Shown here: positions 1-5,463 of the stretch, piece by piece
Numbering within the stretch: position 1 is the first letter of the stretch
How the letters are laid out: each line of letters starts with the position of its first letter
Assembly (NCBI GenBank): GCA_019894655.1
Contig: JAGXNZ010000276.1
Span: 1-5,463 of the forward strand
Source: Promethearchaeota archaeon
GTDB taxonomy: Archaea; Asgardarchaeota; Lokiarchaeia; Sigynarchaeales; SOKP01
Length of the DNA: 5,463 bases
Direction of reading: 5' to 3'
Notes under the pieces: generated by a model
Seen by the model: the letters and a program-made list of their open reading frames with translations, nothing else
Told to the model about the DNA's origin: nothing
Database searches by the model: none
Program-made: the position numbers and the translations under genes

Positions 1-45
1 GTCTTGGGTCCTTTTGGGGAATTTTTGGTTCGTTATATTCTATGA
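1..45 (+). CDS. C-terminal tail of an upstream gene, truncated by the window edge
   Basis: Reading from base 1, the frame is open for 14 codons (VLGPFGEFLVRYIL) and ends at TGA 43-45. That stop overlaps the ATG of the next gene (42-44) in an ATGA junction, the usual arrangement for translationally coupled genes in an operon. The peptide looks like a plausible protein end, with mixed hydrophobic and charged residues. It is too short to identify, and the other two forward frames are also open across this stretch, so the call rests mostly on the ATGA overlap. Confidence 0.4.
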   Translation, partial: VLGPFGEFLVRYIL

Positions 46-347
46 TTATTTTCATAGTTCTTTTTTTCACGCTCGTTCCTGCTATGATTATCTTTTGGGT
101 TCTTACCTATCTCTTTTCGAAAAAAAGAAAAAGTGCCGTACAACTCAGTGAGGATGTTTCTAGGATTAAAGAAAACTTTTCTGGCTCATTCAAGCCAACT
201 ATCAAGTCTGCCGAAGTATTGAAGGAACCTACAAGTGGACAAAAAGAAAAAGAATTATATACTCCAAGAGCGCAATTTTGCGCGCATTGCGGTACTAAAG
301 TGTCGTTTGAAGCAAAGTTTTGCCCAAGTTGTGGATCAGAGCAGTAA
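42..347 (+). CDS. Small membrane-anchored zinc-ribbon protein
   Basis: Predicted 101 residues. Residues 1-25 are one long hydrophobic membrane segment (MIIFIVLFF... to LTYLF). A basic stop-transfer cluster (SKKRK, 26-30) follows, suggesting a cytoplasmic C-terminus. Residues 31-78 are a charged, probably flexible linker. Residues 80-97 form a zinc ribbon with two Cys pairs, C80-x2-C83 and C94-x2-C97 (FCAHCG and FCPSCG). This fits the general zinc-ribbon families found at the ends of many archaeal membrane proteins; such ribbons usually mediate protein or nucleic-acid contacts and are not catalytic. No Shine-Dalgarno site precedes ATG 42, but that ATG overlaps the TGA of an upstream frame, which supports it as the start. 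The gene's own frame also stays open to base 3, so an N-terminal extension beyond the window cannot be excluded. Specific function unknown. Confidence 0.8.
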   Translation: MIIFIVLFFTLVPAMIIFWVLTYLFSKKRKSAVQLSEDVSRIKENFSGSFKPTIKSAEVLKEPTSGQKEKELYTPRAQFCAHCGTKVSFEAKFCPSCGSEQ

Positions 348-380
348 CATGATATAATTGAACTATTATAAAAGAAAATT

Positions 381-398
381 CCTTTTTTTTGGTTTTAT
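381..398 (+). terminator. T-tract, probable transcription terminator of the zinc-ribbon gene
   Basis: A run of eight T (383-390) followed by GGTTTT lies about 35 bases after the stop codon of the zinc-ribbon gene. Archaeal termination commonly occurs at T-rich non-template tracts without a hairpin, and no clear stem-loop is visible. Position and composition are the only evidence. Confidence 0.35.
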
Positions 399-414
399 GA
401 AAACATTTTTATAG
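399..414 (+). promoter_or_regulatory. TATA-like promoter for the DUF4190-like membrane protein gene
   Basis: TTTTTATAG (406-414) preceded by a purine-rich GAAAAC (399-404) resembles an archaeal BRE/TATA pair. A start of transcription about 25 bases downstream (near 436-440) would leave a leader of roughly 40 bases before ATG 482. The region is AT-rich throughout, so chance matches are likely and the call is tentative. Confidence 0.35.
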
Positions 415-481
415 ATGTTTAACTCAATAAAGATCATTAAACCCTAAATAGAAATTAATAAAAATAAATTGAGTGAATAAA

Positions 482-766
482 ATGGGAAAAGTTTTTGGGA
501 TTCTTGCTTTACTTTGCGGAATATTAGGTTTCGTTGGATGGTTATTGTTCGGATTGATTCCATTCGATCTTCCTTATAGTGCATTCTATTTGCCAGGGGC
601 AGCTATTCTTCTTGGAATTATAGGTCTGATTGTGGACGATCCTAAAGGTATGGCAATAGCAGGATTAATTTTAGGTATTATCGGTATTGTATTTATTATC
701 TTTATATTACCTATGTTAATAGTTTTCTTAGTACTAGCAGGACTTGGCGTGCTCCTTGGCTTATAG
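482..766 (+). CDS. Small multi-pass membrane protein, DUF4190-like
   Basis: The protein has 94 residues if it starts at ATG 482. An in-frame GTG at 473 would add three residues (MNK). ATG is preferred because GAGTGA (471-476) lies just upstream at ribosome-binding distance. The protein is almost entirely hydrophobic. From ATG 482, segments lie at about residues 4-27, 35-51, 57-76 and 77-94, with one short polar turn (DDPKG, 52-56). Glycine-rich repeats (LLGIIGLI, then AIAGLILGIIGI) around the turn resemble the DUF4190 and related small membrane families, whose molecular role is not established. No signal peptidase site, catalytic motif or soluble domain is visible. It follows the zinc-ribbon gene on the same strand after about 130 bases, with its own likely promoter. 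Function unknown; family assignment is by pattern and moderately sure. Confidence 0.7.
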   Translation: MGKVFGILALLCGILGFVGWLLFGLIPFDLPYSAFYLPGAAILLGIIGLIVDDPKGMAIAGLILGIIGIVFIIFILPMLIVFLVLAGLGVLLGL

Positions 767-800
767 CTGTAGATGGGTCCTTATTTTAAATTTAACTCTA

Positions 801-818
801 TTTCTTTTTTTTTATTTT
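801..818 (+). terminator. T-rich terminator after the DUF4190-like gene
   Basis: TTTC followed by nine T, then ATTTT, begins about 35 bases after the stop at 764-766 and runs slightly into the 3' end of the convergent gene. It has the composition of an archaeal intrinsic terminator for plus-strand transcription. On the minus strand the same bases are A-rich, so it would not stop the convergent transcript. Confidence 0.4.
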
Positions 819-1885
819 AATAAAAGATCCCAGTCTATTTGACTTTCAATCAATTTTAATACGGTATCGATTTCATCCTCTTGAATTCCTGGCTTCAAAT
901 TCTCAAGATTTCTCATAGTCGTATAGGTATCAGAGGGGCTAAGAATTATTGGAATGTTTTTATCATTAGCTACTCTGATCACTTTAGCATCGGGTTGAAT
1001 AAACCCGGTCAAAATCAGCACGGATACATCCTCATTTAGCGCCGTTAACGCAAGATCTGCGCGATCCCCGCCTGTAATTACAGCCGCTTTTTTAACTTGC
1101 CTTAAATACTTAAGAGCAGCTTGGGCATTCATAGCTCCTATGATAATTGTTTCGACAGTATTATTCAAGCCAGTTGATGCTATATCGTTGATAAATTCAC
1201 CACCAATTGCTTCAATTACTTCACTCACTCTAGGAGAGAACAATTGAATGCTCCTTTCTATAATACCTAATACAGGTAAGTTATACTTTTCGATATGGTC
1301 TTTTTGAAGCTCCTTGATTCTCACGATGTATTCGAAGTCTATTTTATTAAAAATGATTCCAGACATTCTAACATTCCTGAATTCAAAGTAATTTTTCGTA
1401 AAAAATATATTATCTATACACTTATCTGAAGATTCGGGAGAGACGTAGATTAAGTCGCTTATGCCTAAAGCTTGTGCGATACTGACGTCATCGATTCCTA
1501 CCCTTACAAATTTTCGAATTGAAGGCGCTCCTTCTATAATTACGTAATCAACATCCTTAACGATTGTGTCGTATGCCGACTTTATCTGTTCTATATACTC
1601 TAATTTTTTACTAGCATCAATTAAATCAATATAGTATGAATCAGGAATAGAACTCGGACAGACTAAATCGTAAGGGCTTCGATCTTTATAAACAGTTTGC
1701 AAAATAAACTCAATATCTTTATCCGCTTTGGAACTATACGCCCCTCTTGGGCATCCAATCGGTTTAAAGTATGCAAATCTTTTCCCTTCTTTCTGTAATT
1801 TTTGAATAAAACCAATAGAAAGAAAGCTTTTTCCAGCTCTTTCTTTTAAAGAGCACAAATAAAACGCTTTTACCACATTACTCAC
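812..1885 (-). CDS. BioD-like / DRTGG-domain protein (phosphotransacetylase N-terminal-like, COG0857 type)
   Basis: This 357-residue protein matches the non-catalytic N-terminal half of long bacterial phosphotransacetylases, which occurs as a stand-alone protein in many archaea. Residues 5-210 form a dethiobiotin-synthetase-like P-loop domain with a Walker A region ending AGKS (17-20), KPIG (41-44) and a strand with DYVIIEGAPS (113-122). Residues about 215-325 form the DRTGG domain, with GAMNAQAALKYL (250-261), TGGDRAD (271-277) and LILTG (290-294). The phosphotransacetylase catalytic domain is absent and the length equals that of the stand-alone family. Start: GTG at 1883-1885 is the most upstream option, since TGA lies three codons before it; a second GTG at codon 4 is the alternative. 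No Shine-Dalgarno is seen; the leader is almost pure A. It lies 65 bases downstream of the ADP-forming acyl-CoA synthetase on the same strand, suggesting cotranscription. In bacterial enzymes this half is regulatory; a sensory or accessory role for acyl-CoA metabolism is inferred. Databases may label it cobyrinic acid diamide synthase or dethiobiotin synthetase, which is unlikely to be its role. Confidence 0.88.
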   Translation of the reverse strand: MSNVVKAFYLCSLKERAGKSFLSIGFIQKLQKEGKRFAYFKPIGCPRGAYSSKADKDIEFILQTVYKDRSPYDLVCPSSIPDSYYIDLIDASKKLEYIEQIKSAYDTIVKDVDYVIIEGAPSIRKFVRVGIDDVSIAQALGISDLIYVSPESSDKCIDNIFFTKNYFEFRNVRMSGIIFNKIDFEYIVRIKELQKDHIEKYNLPVLGIIERSIQLFSPRVSEVIEAIGGEFINDIASTGLNNTVETIIIGAMNAQAALKYLRQVKKAAVITGGDRADLALTALNEDVSVLILTGFIQPDAKVIRVANDKNIPIILSPSDTYTTMRNLENLKPGIQEDEIDTVLKLIESQIDWDLLLK

Positions 1886-1950
1886 TTTTTTTCAAATTTT
1901 TTATTTTTTTTATTTTTATTTTTATTTTAGATTTAATTATATTAACAATC
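1886..1950 (-). other. A-rich intercistronic spacer between the synthetase and DRTGG genes
   Basis: The 65 bases are nearly all A/T. On the minus (transcribed) strand they form repeated AAAAAT units leading directly into the GTG start of the DRTGG gene. There is no T-tract on that strand, so no terminator separates the two genes, which supports one transcript. There is also no Shine-Dalgarno match, so translation of the second gene would rely on an unstructured A-rich leader or on coupling. Confidence 0.5.
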
Positions 1951-4116
1951 TTAACGTGAAATAGTAATTTTAATATCAACTGCACTATATCCTTTAATAA
2001 ATGAAAGTAGGGGATTGATATCTAATTCCAATATCTCTGGAAAATCGTTTACAAGTTGTGATAGTCTTACCAAAACGTCTATTATCGCATTAATATCAGA
2101 AGCGGGTTCTCCTCTAACTCCTTGTAGTAAACTATAGATCTTAGTGTTTTCGATTAATTCTTTAGCAGTTTCCTTAGTAAACTTATATGACAACGCAAAC
2201 GATATGTCTTTCATGAAATTAGCATAGATTCCTCCTGTCCCAAACATCAATAGAGGTCCAAATTGTGGATCTCTAGACATTCCGATAATAATTTCATTCA
2301 CTTTTAGTTCTTCTTTAAAATTTATCATTTCTTGGACCTCTACTCCATAAATACGCGCGTTTTGGGGTCCAAATTTCTTAGCATTTTCAATGATTTGTAC
2401 ATACGCTTCGAAAGCGTCTTGTTCGGTTTCAATATTTAATAATATTCCCCCTACATCAGTTTTATGTATAATATTAGGGCTAACTATTTTTAATACAGAT
2501 TTTCCTATTTCATTTTGCAATTTTCGCGCTTCTGCTGGTGTTGTTGCTAATTTTGATTTCGGTGAGATAATTCCATAAATATCGAAAATTTCACTCGTTT
2601 CATGGCTTAACAAAACTGTTCTCTCATCAGCTCTGACTTTTTTGAATATTTCTGCTACCTTTTCTTTATCTACTTTAAATTTTACTACATCTAAATCTTT
2701 TACACTTTGCCTATTTAGAAAGTCATTATATGTTACCATAGCTTTAAGCGATTTAGCCCCACTTTCGGGAAATCGATAGCAGGGTATATGGTGCTGTTTT
2801 AAATATTTGGTAGCTTCCGCCATAGAGACTCCACCTATGAGTGCACACACAATCGGTTTATCAGATAAAGATTTCGAAACTATTTCATAAATTAGTTTAG
2901 CAACATCAGCTGGTTTAGTTTGAGCTTGGGGGCTCATAATAATTAGAGCACCATAGGTCGTAATATCATCTTCTTCGATATAGCCTTGGCCTCTTTCGTT
3001 TAATCCAAAAATTGTTTTAATAGTAAATTCATAACGTTTAGGTGATGCATCACCGATTATATCTATTGGATTAAATATTGCAGCCTCAGCGGGTAAATTC
3101 TCTCTTAACAAATGTAAAACTGGTTCGGAAAACTGAGCAAATTTTAATCCTTCTCTCTCAAATGAATCAACTGCTACAATTCCTGGGCCTCCAGCATTAG
3201 TGACAATAGCAAAGGAATTCTTTTTTGGTATAGGTTGATATAAAAAGATTTCTCCATAATCAAAAAGATCTGCAATTGAGATTGCTCTTAATATTCCACA
3301 CTTTTTGAAAGCTAAATCGTAAGCGATGTCTAATCCTGCCAAAGCTCCAGTATGGCTTGAAGCAGCTCGAGCACCTGCAGCACTAACTCCTGATTTTAAA
3401 ATAATTATCGGTTTTTTATATGCAGCTTTAGGAACAACTCGAAGAAATTTTTCTCCGTCCTCAATGCTTTCTAAATAGCACAGAATTACTTTTGTATTTG
3501 GATCGTTAGCAAGGTATTCAATAAAATCAACCTCGTCCATATCCGCTTTATTACCCAAGCTTATATTACATGAAAATCCGAATGCCTGATCCATAGAAAA
3601 ATCCATCATTCCCGTTAACATGGCGCCCGACTGAGAAATCATGGCTATTCCCCCATTTTTAGGAGTATTAGCAGCAAAAGAGCCATTATAGTTTAAGCCT
3701 ATCAAACCTAAACAATTGGGCCCAATAACTCTCATATCATATTTCTTAGCAATTTGGACTAATTCTTGTTCTCGAGTAATTCCCAGTCCACCGATTTCTT
3801 TGAAGCCTGCAGTAATAATAATTAACCCCTTTATTTTTTTCTTTCCGCATTCTTCTGCTATAGGATTAACGATCTCACTGGGAACTACAAATATGGCTAT
3901 CTCAATTTTTTCTGGAACATCAAGGACGCTTTTATATGACTTGTATCCAAGGATTTCTTCTGCTTTCGGATTGATAGGAAATAATTTGCCCTGATACTTT
4001 GATTCAACGATATTTCTCAATACATTATATCCTACTTTTCCCGGTTTTGAACTCGCACCTATGATTGCAATGCTTTTAGGATCAAAGAAATAAGAAATAT
4101 CGTTTTTTTTTAGCAT
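1951..4116 (-). CDS. acd: ADP-forming acyl-CoA synthetase (acetate-CoA ligase type), alpha-beta fusion
   Basis: A 721-residue enzyme of the NDP-forming acyl-CoA synthetase family. It catalyses acyl-CoA + ADP + phosphate = organic acid + CoA + ATP, the route by which many archaea conserve energy from acetyl-CoA or amino-acid-derived acyl-CoAs. Domain order: CoA-binding Rossmann-like domain (about 8-130; IAIIGAS 17-22, VIGPNCLG 130-137), two succinyl-CoA-ligase-like domains (about 150-290 and 300-460), then an ATP-grasp domain (about 490-721). Residues matching those known from Pyrococcus furiosus ACD1 are present: E216 (YLE; Glu218-alpha), phosphorylated H255 (SSHTGALAG; His257-alpha), H551 (IIHKTDVGG; His71-beta) and D699 (LELDINPL; Asp212-beta). 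DPQFGPLLMFGTGG (616-629) is typical of the beta domain. Some archaea encode alpha and beta separately; here both are in one chain of usual length. The start is ATG 4114-4116, and the first residues fit the family's N-terminus. No Shine-Dalgarno is seen. The gene leads the minus-strand pair with the DRTGG protein. Substrate range (acetate versus branched or aryl acids) cannot be read from the sequence. Confidence 0.96.
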   Translation of the reverse strand: MLKKNDISYFFDPKSIAIIGASSKPGKVGYNVLRNIVESKYQGKLFPINPKAEEILGYKSYKSVLDVPEKIEIAIFVVPSEIVNPIAEECGKKKIKGLIIITAGFKEIGGLGITREQELVQIAKKYDMRVIGPNCLGLIGLNYNGSFAANTPKNGGIAMISQSGAMLTGMMDFSMDQAFGFSCNISLGNKADMDEVDFIEYLANDPNTKVILCYLESIEDGEKFLRVVPKAAYKKPIIILKSGVSAAGARAASSHTGALAGLDIAYDLAFKKCGILRAISIADLFDYGEIFLYQPIPKKNSFAIVTNAGGPGIVAVDSFEREGLKFAQFSEPVLHLLRENLPAEAAIFNPIDIIGDASPKRYEFTIKTIFGLNERGQGYIEEDDITTYGALIIMSPQAQTKPADVAKLIYEIVSKSLSDKPIVCALIGGVSMAEATKYLKQHHIPCYRFPESGAKSLKAMVTYNDFLNRQSVKDLDVVKFKVDKEKVAEIFKKVRADERTVLLSHETSEIFDIYGIISPKSKLATTPAEARKLQNEIGKSVLKIVSPNIIHKTDVGGILLNIETEQDAFEAYVQIIENAKKFGPQNARIYGVEVQEMINFKEELKVNEIIIGMSRDPQFGPLLMFGTGGIYANFMKDISFALSYKFTKETAKELIENTKIYSLLQGVRGEPASDINAIIDVLVRLSQLVNDFPEILELDINPLLSFIKGYSAVDIKITISR

Positions 4117-4180
4117 ATTTATTGGGCATTTACTGAACTTTTAATGTATTCTAAAACTGTTTTATCTCTAGTAAGTTAAA

Positions 4181-4195
4181 AGTTTTTATATTTTG
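4181..4195. promoter_or_regulatory. AT-rich box in the divergent region, possible TATA element for both directions
   Basis: AGTTTTTATATTTT lies 65 bases upstream of the synthetase ATG (minus) and about 95 bases upstream of the cyclophilin ATG at 4288 (plus). Read forward it gives TTTTTATA preceded by purine-rich GTTAAAAG. Read in reverse it gives AAAATATAAAAA. Start points about 25 bases away on either side would give leaders of roughly 45 bases (minus) and 70 bases (plus). It is the best TATA-like element in the 171-base divergent gap, but AT-rich background makes chance matches common. Confidence 0.45.
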
Positions 4196-4287
4196 TGGCG
4201 ATGATTTGATACAAGAGTAAACGTATACAATTTATTAATTGGTATTTTTTAAAAATGCTTTTTTATAATTGCGTATTAGACAAGTTT

Positions 4288-4764
4288 ATGACAAATGTAA
4301 AAATAATAACAACCAAAGGAGATATTAATCTTACATTATTCGACGAGGATGCTCCACTAACAGTTTCGAGTTTCTTGTTTTTAGCAAAAAAAGGTTTTTA
4401 CGATGGGATCGTCTTCCATCGAGTAATCGAAAACTTTATGATTCAAGGAGGCGACCCTCTTGGTAACGGTACAGGGGGTCCTAAAGCAGTTGGGGTGAAC
4501 TCATTTCCATTTCAGGGACGGGAGATATCGTATCCTTACGCAGACGAGTTTCAGTCCGGAAGGGTCTTCAATAAACCAGGTATTTTAGCTATGGCAAACG
4601 CTGGACCAAGCACGAATGGTTCACAGTTTTTCATAACTCATGTTCCCACTCCACACTTAAATAATAAACATACTGTATTTGGAGAAGTATTAGGTTCTGC
4701 AGATCAAGTCGTAGTAGATGCTATAAGAAAAGGAGATAAAATAAAAAAAATTGAAATTATTTAG
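4288..4764 (+). CDS. Single-domain cyclophilin-type peptidyl-prolyl cis-trans isomerase
   Basis: A 158-residue cytosolic cyclophilin, assisting protein folding by cis-trans isomerisation of Xaa-Pro bonds. ATG 4288 is chosen because the family begins at this point (MTNVKIITTKGDI); an in-frame ATG at 4255 would add 11 residues without family support and without a signal peptide. Active-site residues, with human CypA equivalents, are R45 (Arg55) in VFHRVI, F50 and M51 (Phe60, Met61), Q53 (Gln63) in MIQGGDP, A103-N104 (Ala101-Asn102), Q113 and F115 (Gln111, Phe113) in GSQFFITH, and H128 (His126) in KHTVFG. The cyclosporin-contacting Trp121 is replaced by H123, as in many bacterial cyclophilins, which usually lowers cyclosporin affinity. 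Between GTGGP (61-65) and DEF (86-88) lie 20 residues where close relatives usually have about five, an insertion beside the substrate groove. No Shine-Dalgarno precedes the start. The gene is divergent from the synthetase and convergent with the acidic microprotein genes; no functional link is evident. Confidence 0.95.
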   Translation: MTNVKIITTKGDINLTLFDEDAPLTVSSFLFLAKKGFYDGIVFHRVIENFMIQGGDPLGNGTGGPKAVGVNSFPFQGREISYPYADEFQSGRVFNKPGILAMANAGPSTNGSQFFITHVPTPHLNNKHTVFGEVLGSADQVVVDAIRKGDKIKKIEII

Positions 4765-4781
4765 TCTCTCTAACCAACTTC

Positions 4782-4821
4782 TTTTTTATCGATTTTTAAC
4801 AATTTATTTTACTTTTTTTTT
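4782..4821 (+). terminator. Two T-tracts downstream of the cyclophilin gene
   Basis: T6 at 4782-4787 and T9 at 4813-4821 follow the cyclophilin stop within 60 bases, with another TTTTT (4793-4797) between. No hairpin is evident. Composition and position suit archaeal transcription termination for the plus strand. Confidence 0.45.
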
Positions 4822-4846
4822 AAGCTAGAAAAGTTAAAGATGTGAA

Positions 4847-5017
4847 TTAAAAGATTTCTTCATTCCAGTCGCCATCATTGTAGTCGTCAACATCGGTGTC
4901 TTCGTCATCATATTCGAATTCATCATTCCAATCATCATCATCGTCATCGTCATAATCATATTTTAAATCTAAATCTTCTCTACCTTTAAATTTATTAAAT
5001 AAATTTTTATCCTCCAT
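4847..5017 (-). CDS. Acidic Asp/Trp-rich microprotein, copy 1
   Basis: A 56-residue ORF from ATG 5015-5017 to TAA 4847-4849. Residues 1-19 (MEDKNLFNKFKGREDLDLK) carry all five Lys/Arg. An Asp tract D23-D29 follows, then W30, then an acidic tail rich in aromatics (F34, Y36, Y46, W51, F56) that includes NDGDWNEE (47-54). I count 20 Asp and 7 Glu against 5 basic residues, so the net charge is about -22. No Cys, signal peptide or membrane segment is present; it is probably soluble and largely disordered. The upstream sequence AGGGGTTGG is only a weak Shine-Dalgarno match. Real coding status is supported by the tandem copy, which preserves frame, a Trp at residue 30 and the NDG-x-W-x-EE tail despite nucleotide changes. 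The family is unknown to me. Roles such as DNA mimic, histone or chaperone partner, or metal buffer are guesses only. Confidence 0.65.
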   Translation of the reverse strand: MEDKNLFNKFKGREDLDLKYDYDDDDDDDWNDEFEYDDEDTDVDDYNDGDWNEEIF

Positions 5018-5074
5018 AATAACCAACCCCTGATTTGATTATCTATGTAATTTTATTTAATTTTTTTTTTTAAA

Positions 5075-5130
5075 ATCTATTATATATTAATTGAAATACA
5101 AATCACTAATGTTTTTTAAATGTTACGATC
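5075..5130 (-). promoter_or_regulatory. Probable promoter of acidic microprotein copy 1
   Basis: On the minus strand, ATTTAAAAAACATT (5109-5122) is a TATA-like box preserved in copy 2, and AATTAATATATAATAG (5079-5094) is a second AT box that is altered in copy 2. If the first is used, transcription would start near 5090 and the leader would be about 70 bases. Conservation between the two units is the main support. Confidence 0.4.
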
Positions 5131-5148
5131 AAAAGTTAGTGATGTAAA

Positions 5149-5304
<156 letters not shown>

Positions 5305-5313
5305 AATAAATCA

Positions 5314-5319
5314 CACCTC
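5314..5319 (-). promoter_or_regulatory. Strong Shine-Dalgarno site in front of copy 2
   Basis: GAGGTG on the minus strand is complementary to the usual archaeal 16S 3' end (CACCTC). It is spaced 6 bases from ATT 5305-5307 and 9 from ATT 5302-5304. It lies inside a five-codon frame ATG ATC AAA GAG GTG TGA (5311-5328) that ends just before the ATT codons. Confidence 0.55.
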
Positions 5320-5463
5320 TTTGATCATCTATGTAACTTTATTTTACATTATAAAATCTATCATATCTTAATTGAAATACAAATCTTGAATGTTTTTTAA
5401 AATTTTCGATCAGAAAGATTTATTAGCTTATACCGTTATTAATAATTCAAATTAGAACATTAA
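5320..5463 (-). promoter_or_regulatory. Leader and probable promoter of copy 2, to the window edge
   Basis: Bases 5322-5411 repeat the leader of copy 1 with few changes. The shared TATA-like TTTAAAAAACATT (minus strand, 5389-5401) would place transcription start near 5370. Beyond 5411 similarity to unit A ends, and the remaining 50 bases are AT-rich with no recognisable gene, RNA or repeat. Confidence 0.4.

Noticed and set aside
2390..2578. Plus-strand open frame of 62 codons
   Set aside because: It lies wholly antisense to the ATP-grasp domain of the acyl-CoA synthetase and has no domain features or promoter.
3716..3994. Plus-strand open frame of 92 codons
   Set aside because: It is antisense to the CoA-binding domain of the synthetase, whose family conservation fully explains the sequence.
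4245..4257. Near-palindrome ATTTTTTAAAAAT before the cyclophilin as an operator
   Set aside because: Short A/T-only palindromes are expected often in this composition, and no second copy supports it.
4255..4287. Upstream ATG extending the cyclophilin by 11 residues
   Set aside because: The extension (MLFYNCVLDKF) is not part of the family, is not a signal peptide, and the family N-terminus fits ATG 4288.
5109..5147. Short plus-strand frames starting MFFK in both leaders (5109-5147 and 5390-5455), sharing MFFK-x-x-DQK
   Set aside because: Only 12 and 21 codons, of different length. The similarity follows from the duplicated leader DNA, and two synonymous differences are too few to argue for coding.

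Overview
The window is AT-rich and reads as archaeal. The main evidence is a fused ADP-forming acyl-CoA synthetase next to a stand-alone BioD-like/DRTGG protein, a combination typical of archaeal genomes. TATA-like boxes upstream of genes, T-rich tracts after genes, mostly absent Shine-Dalgarno sites and small membrane/zinc-ribbon proteins fit this. A low-GC archaeon such as an Asgard (Promethearchaeota) lineage is a reasonable guess, but no marker here proves the phylum.

Left part (1-811, plus strand). The tail of a gene cut by the window edge overlaps by an ATGA junction with a small membrane-anchored double-Cys-pair zinc-ribbon protein. Then comes a very hydrophobic protein of about 94 residues with DUF4190-like character, which has its own likely promoter.

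Middle (812-4116, minus strand). A two-gene unit: a 721-residue ADP-forming acyl-CoA synthetase (alpha-beta fusion with all recognised catalytic residues), followed after 65 A-rich bases by a 357-residue protein resembling the N-terminal, non-catalytic half of bacterial phosphotransacetylase (P-loop domain plus DRTGG domain). The first gene makes ATP from acyl-CoA, ADP and phosphate, or runs in reverse. The second is probably an accessory or regulatory partner.

Right part (4117-5463). A divergent intergenic region holds one AT box that could serve both directions. It is followed by a plus-strand single-domain cyclophilin (start at 4288, with an unusual loop insertion). Next, on the minus strand, is a head-to-tail tandem duplication of roughly 300 bp. 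Each unit encodes an extremely acidic microprotein (56 and about 51 residues) with an Asp tract, a Trp at residue 30 and a shared NDG-x-W-x-EE tail. Neither is obvious to ordinary gene callers: the first is short, and the second has no ATG, GTG or TTG. In the second copy the ATG of the first is replaced by ATT, yet it sits behind the best Shine-Dalgarno sequence in the window. The upstream leaders of the two copies are strongly conserved. This acidic pair is the most interesting and least explained part of the window.
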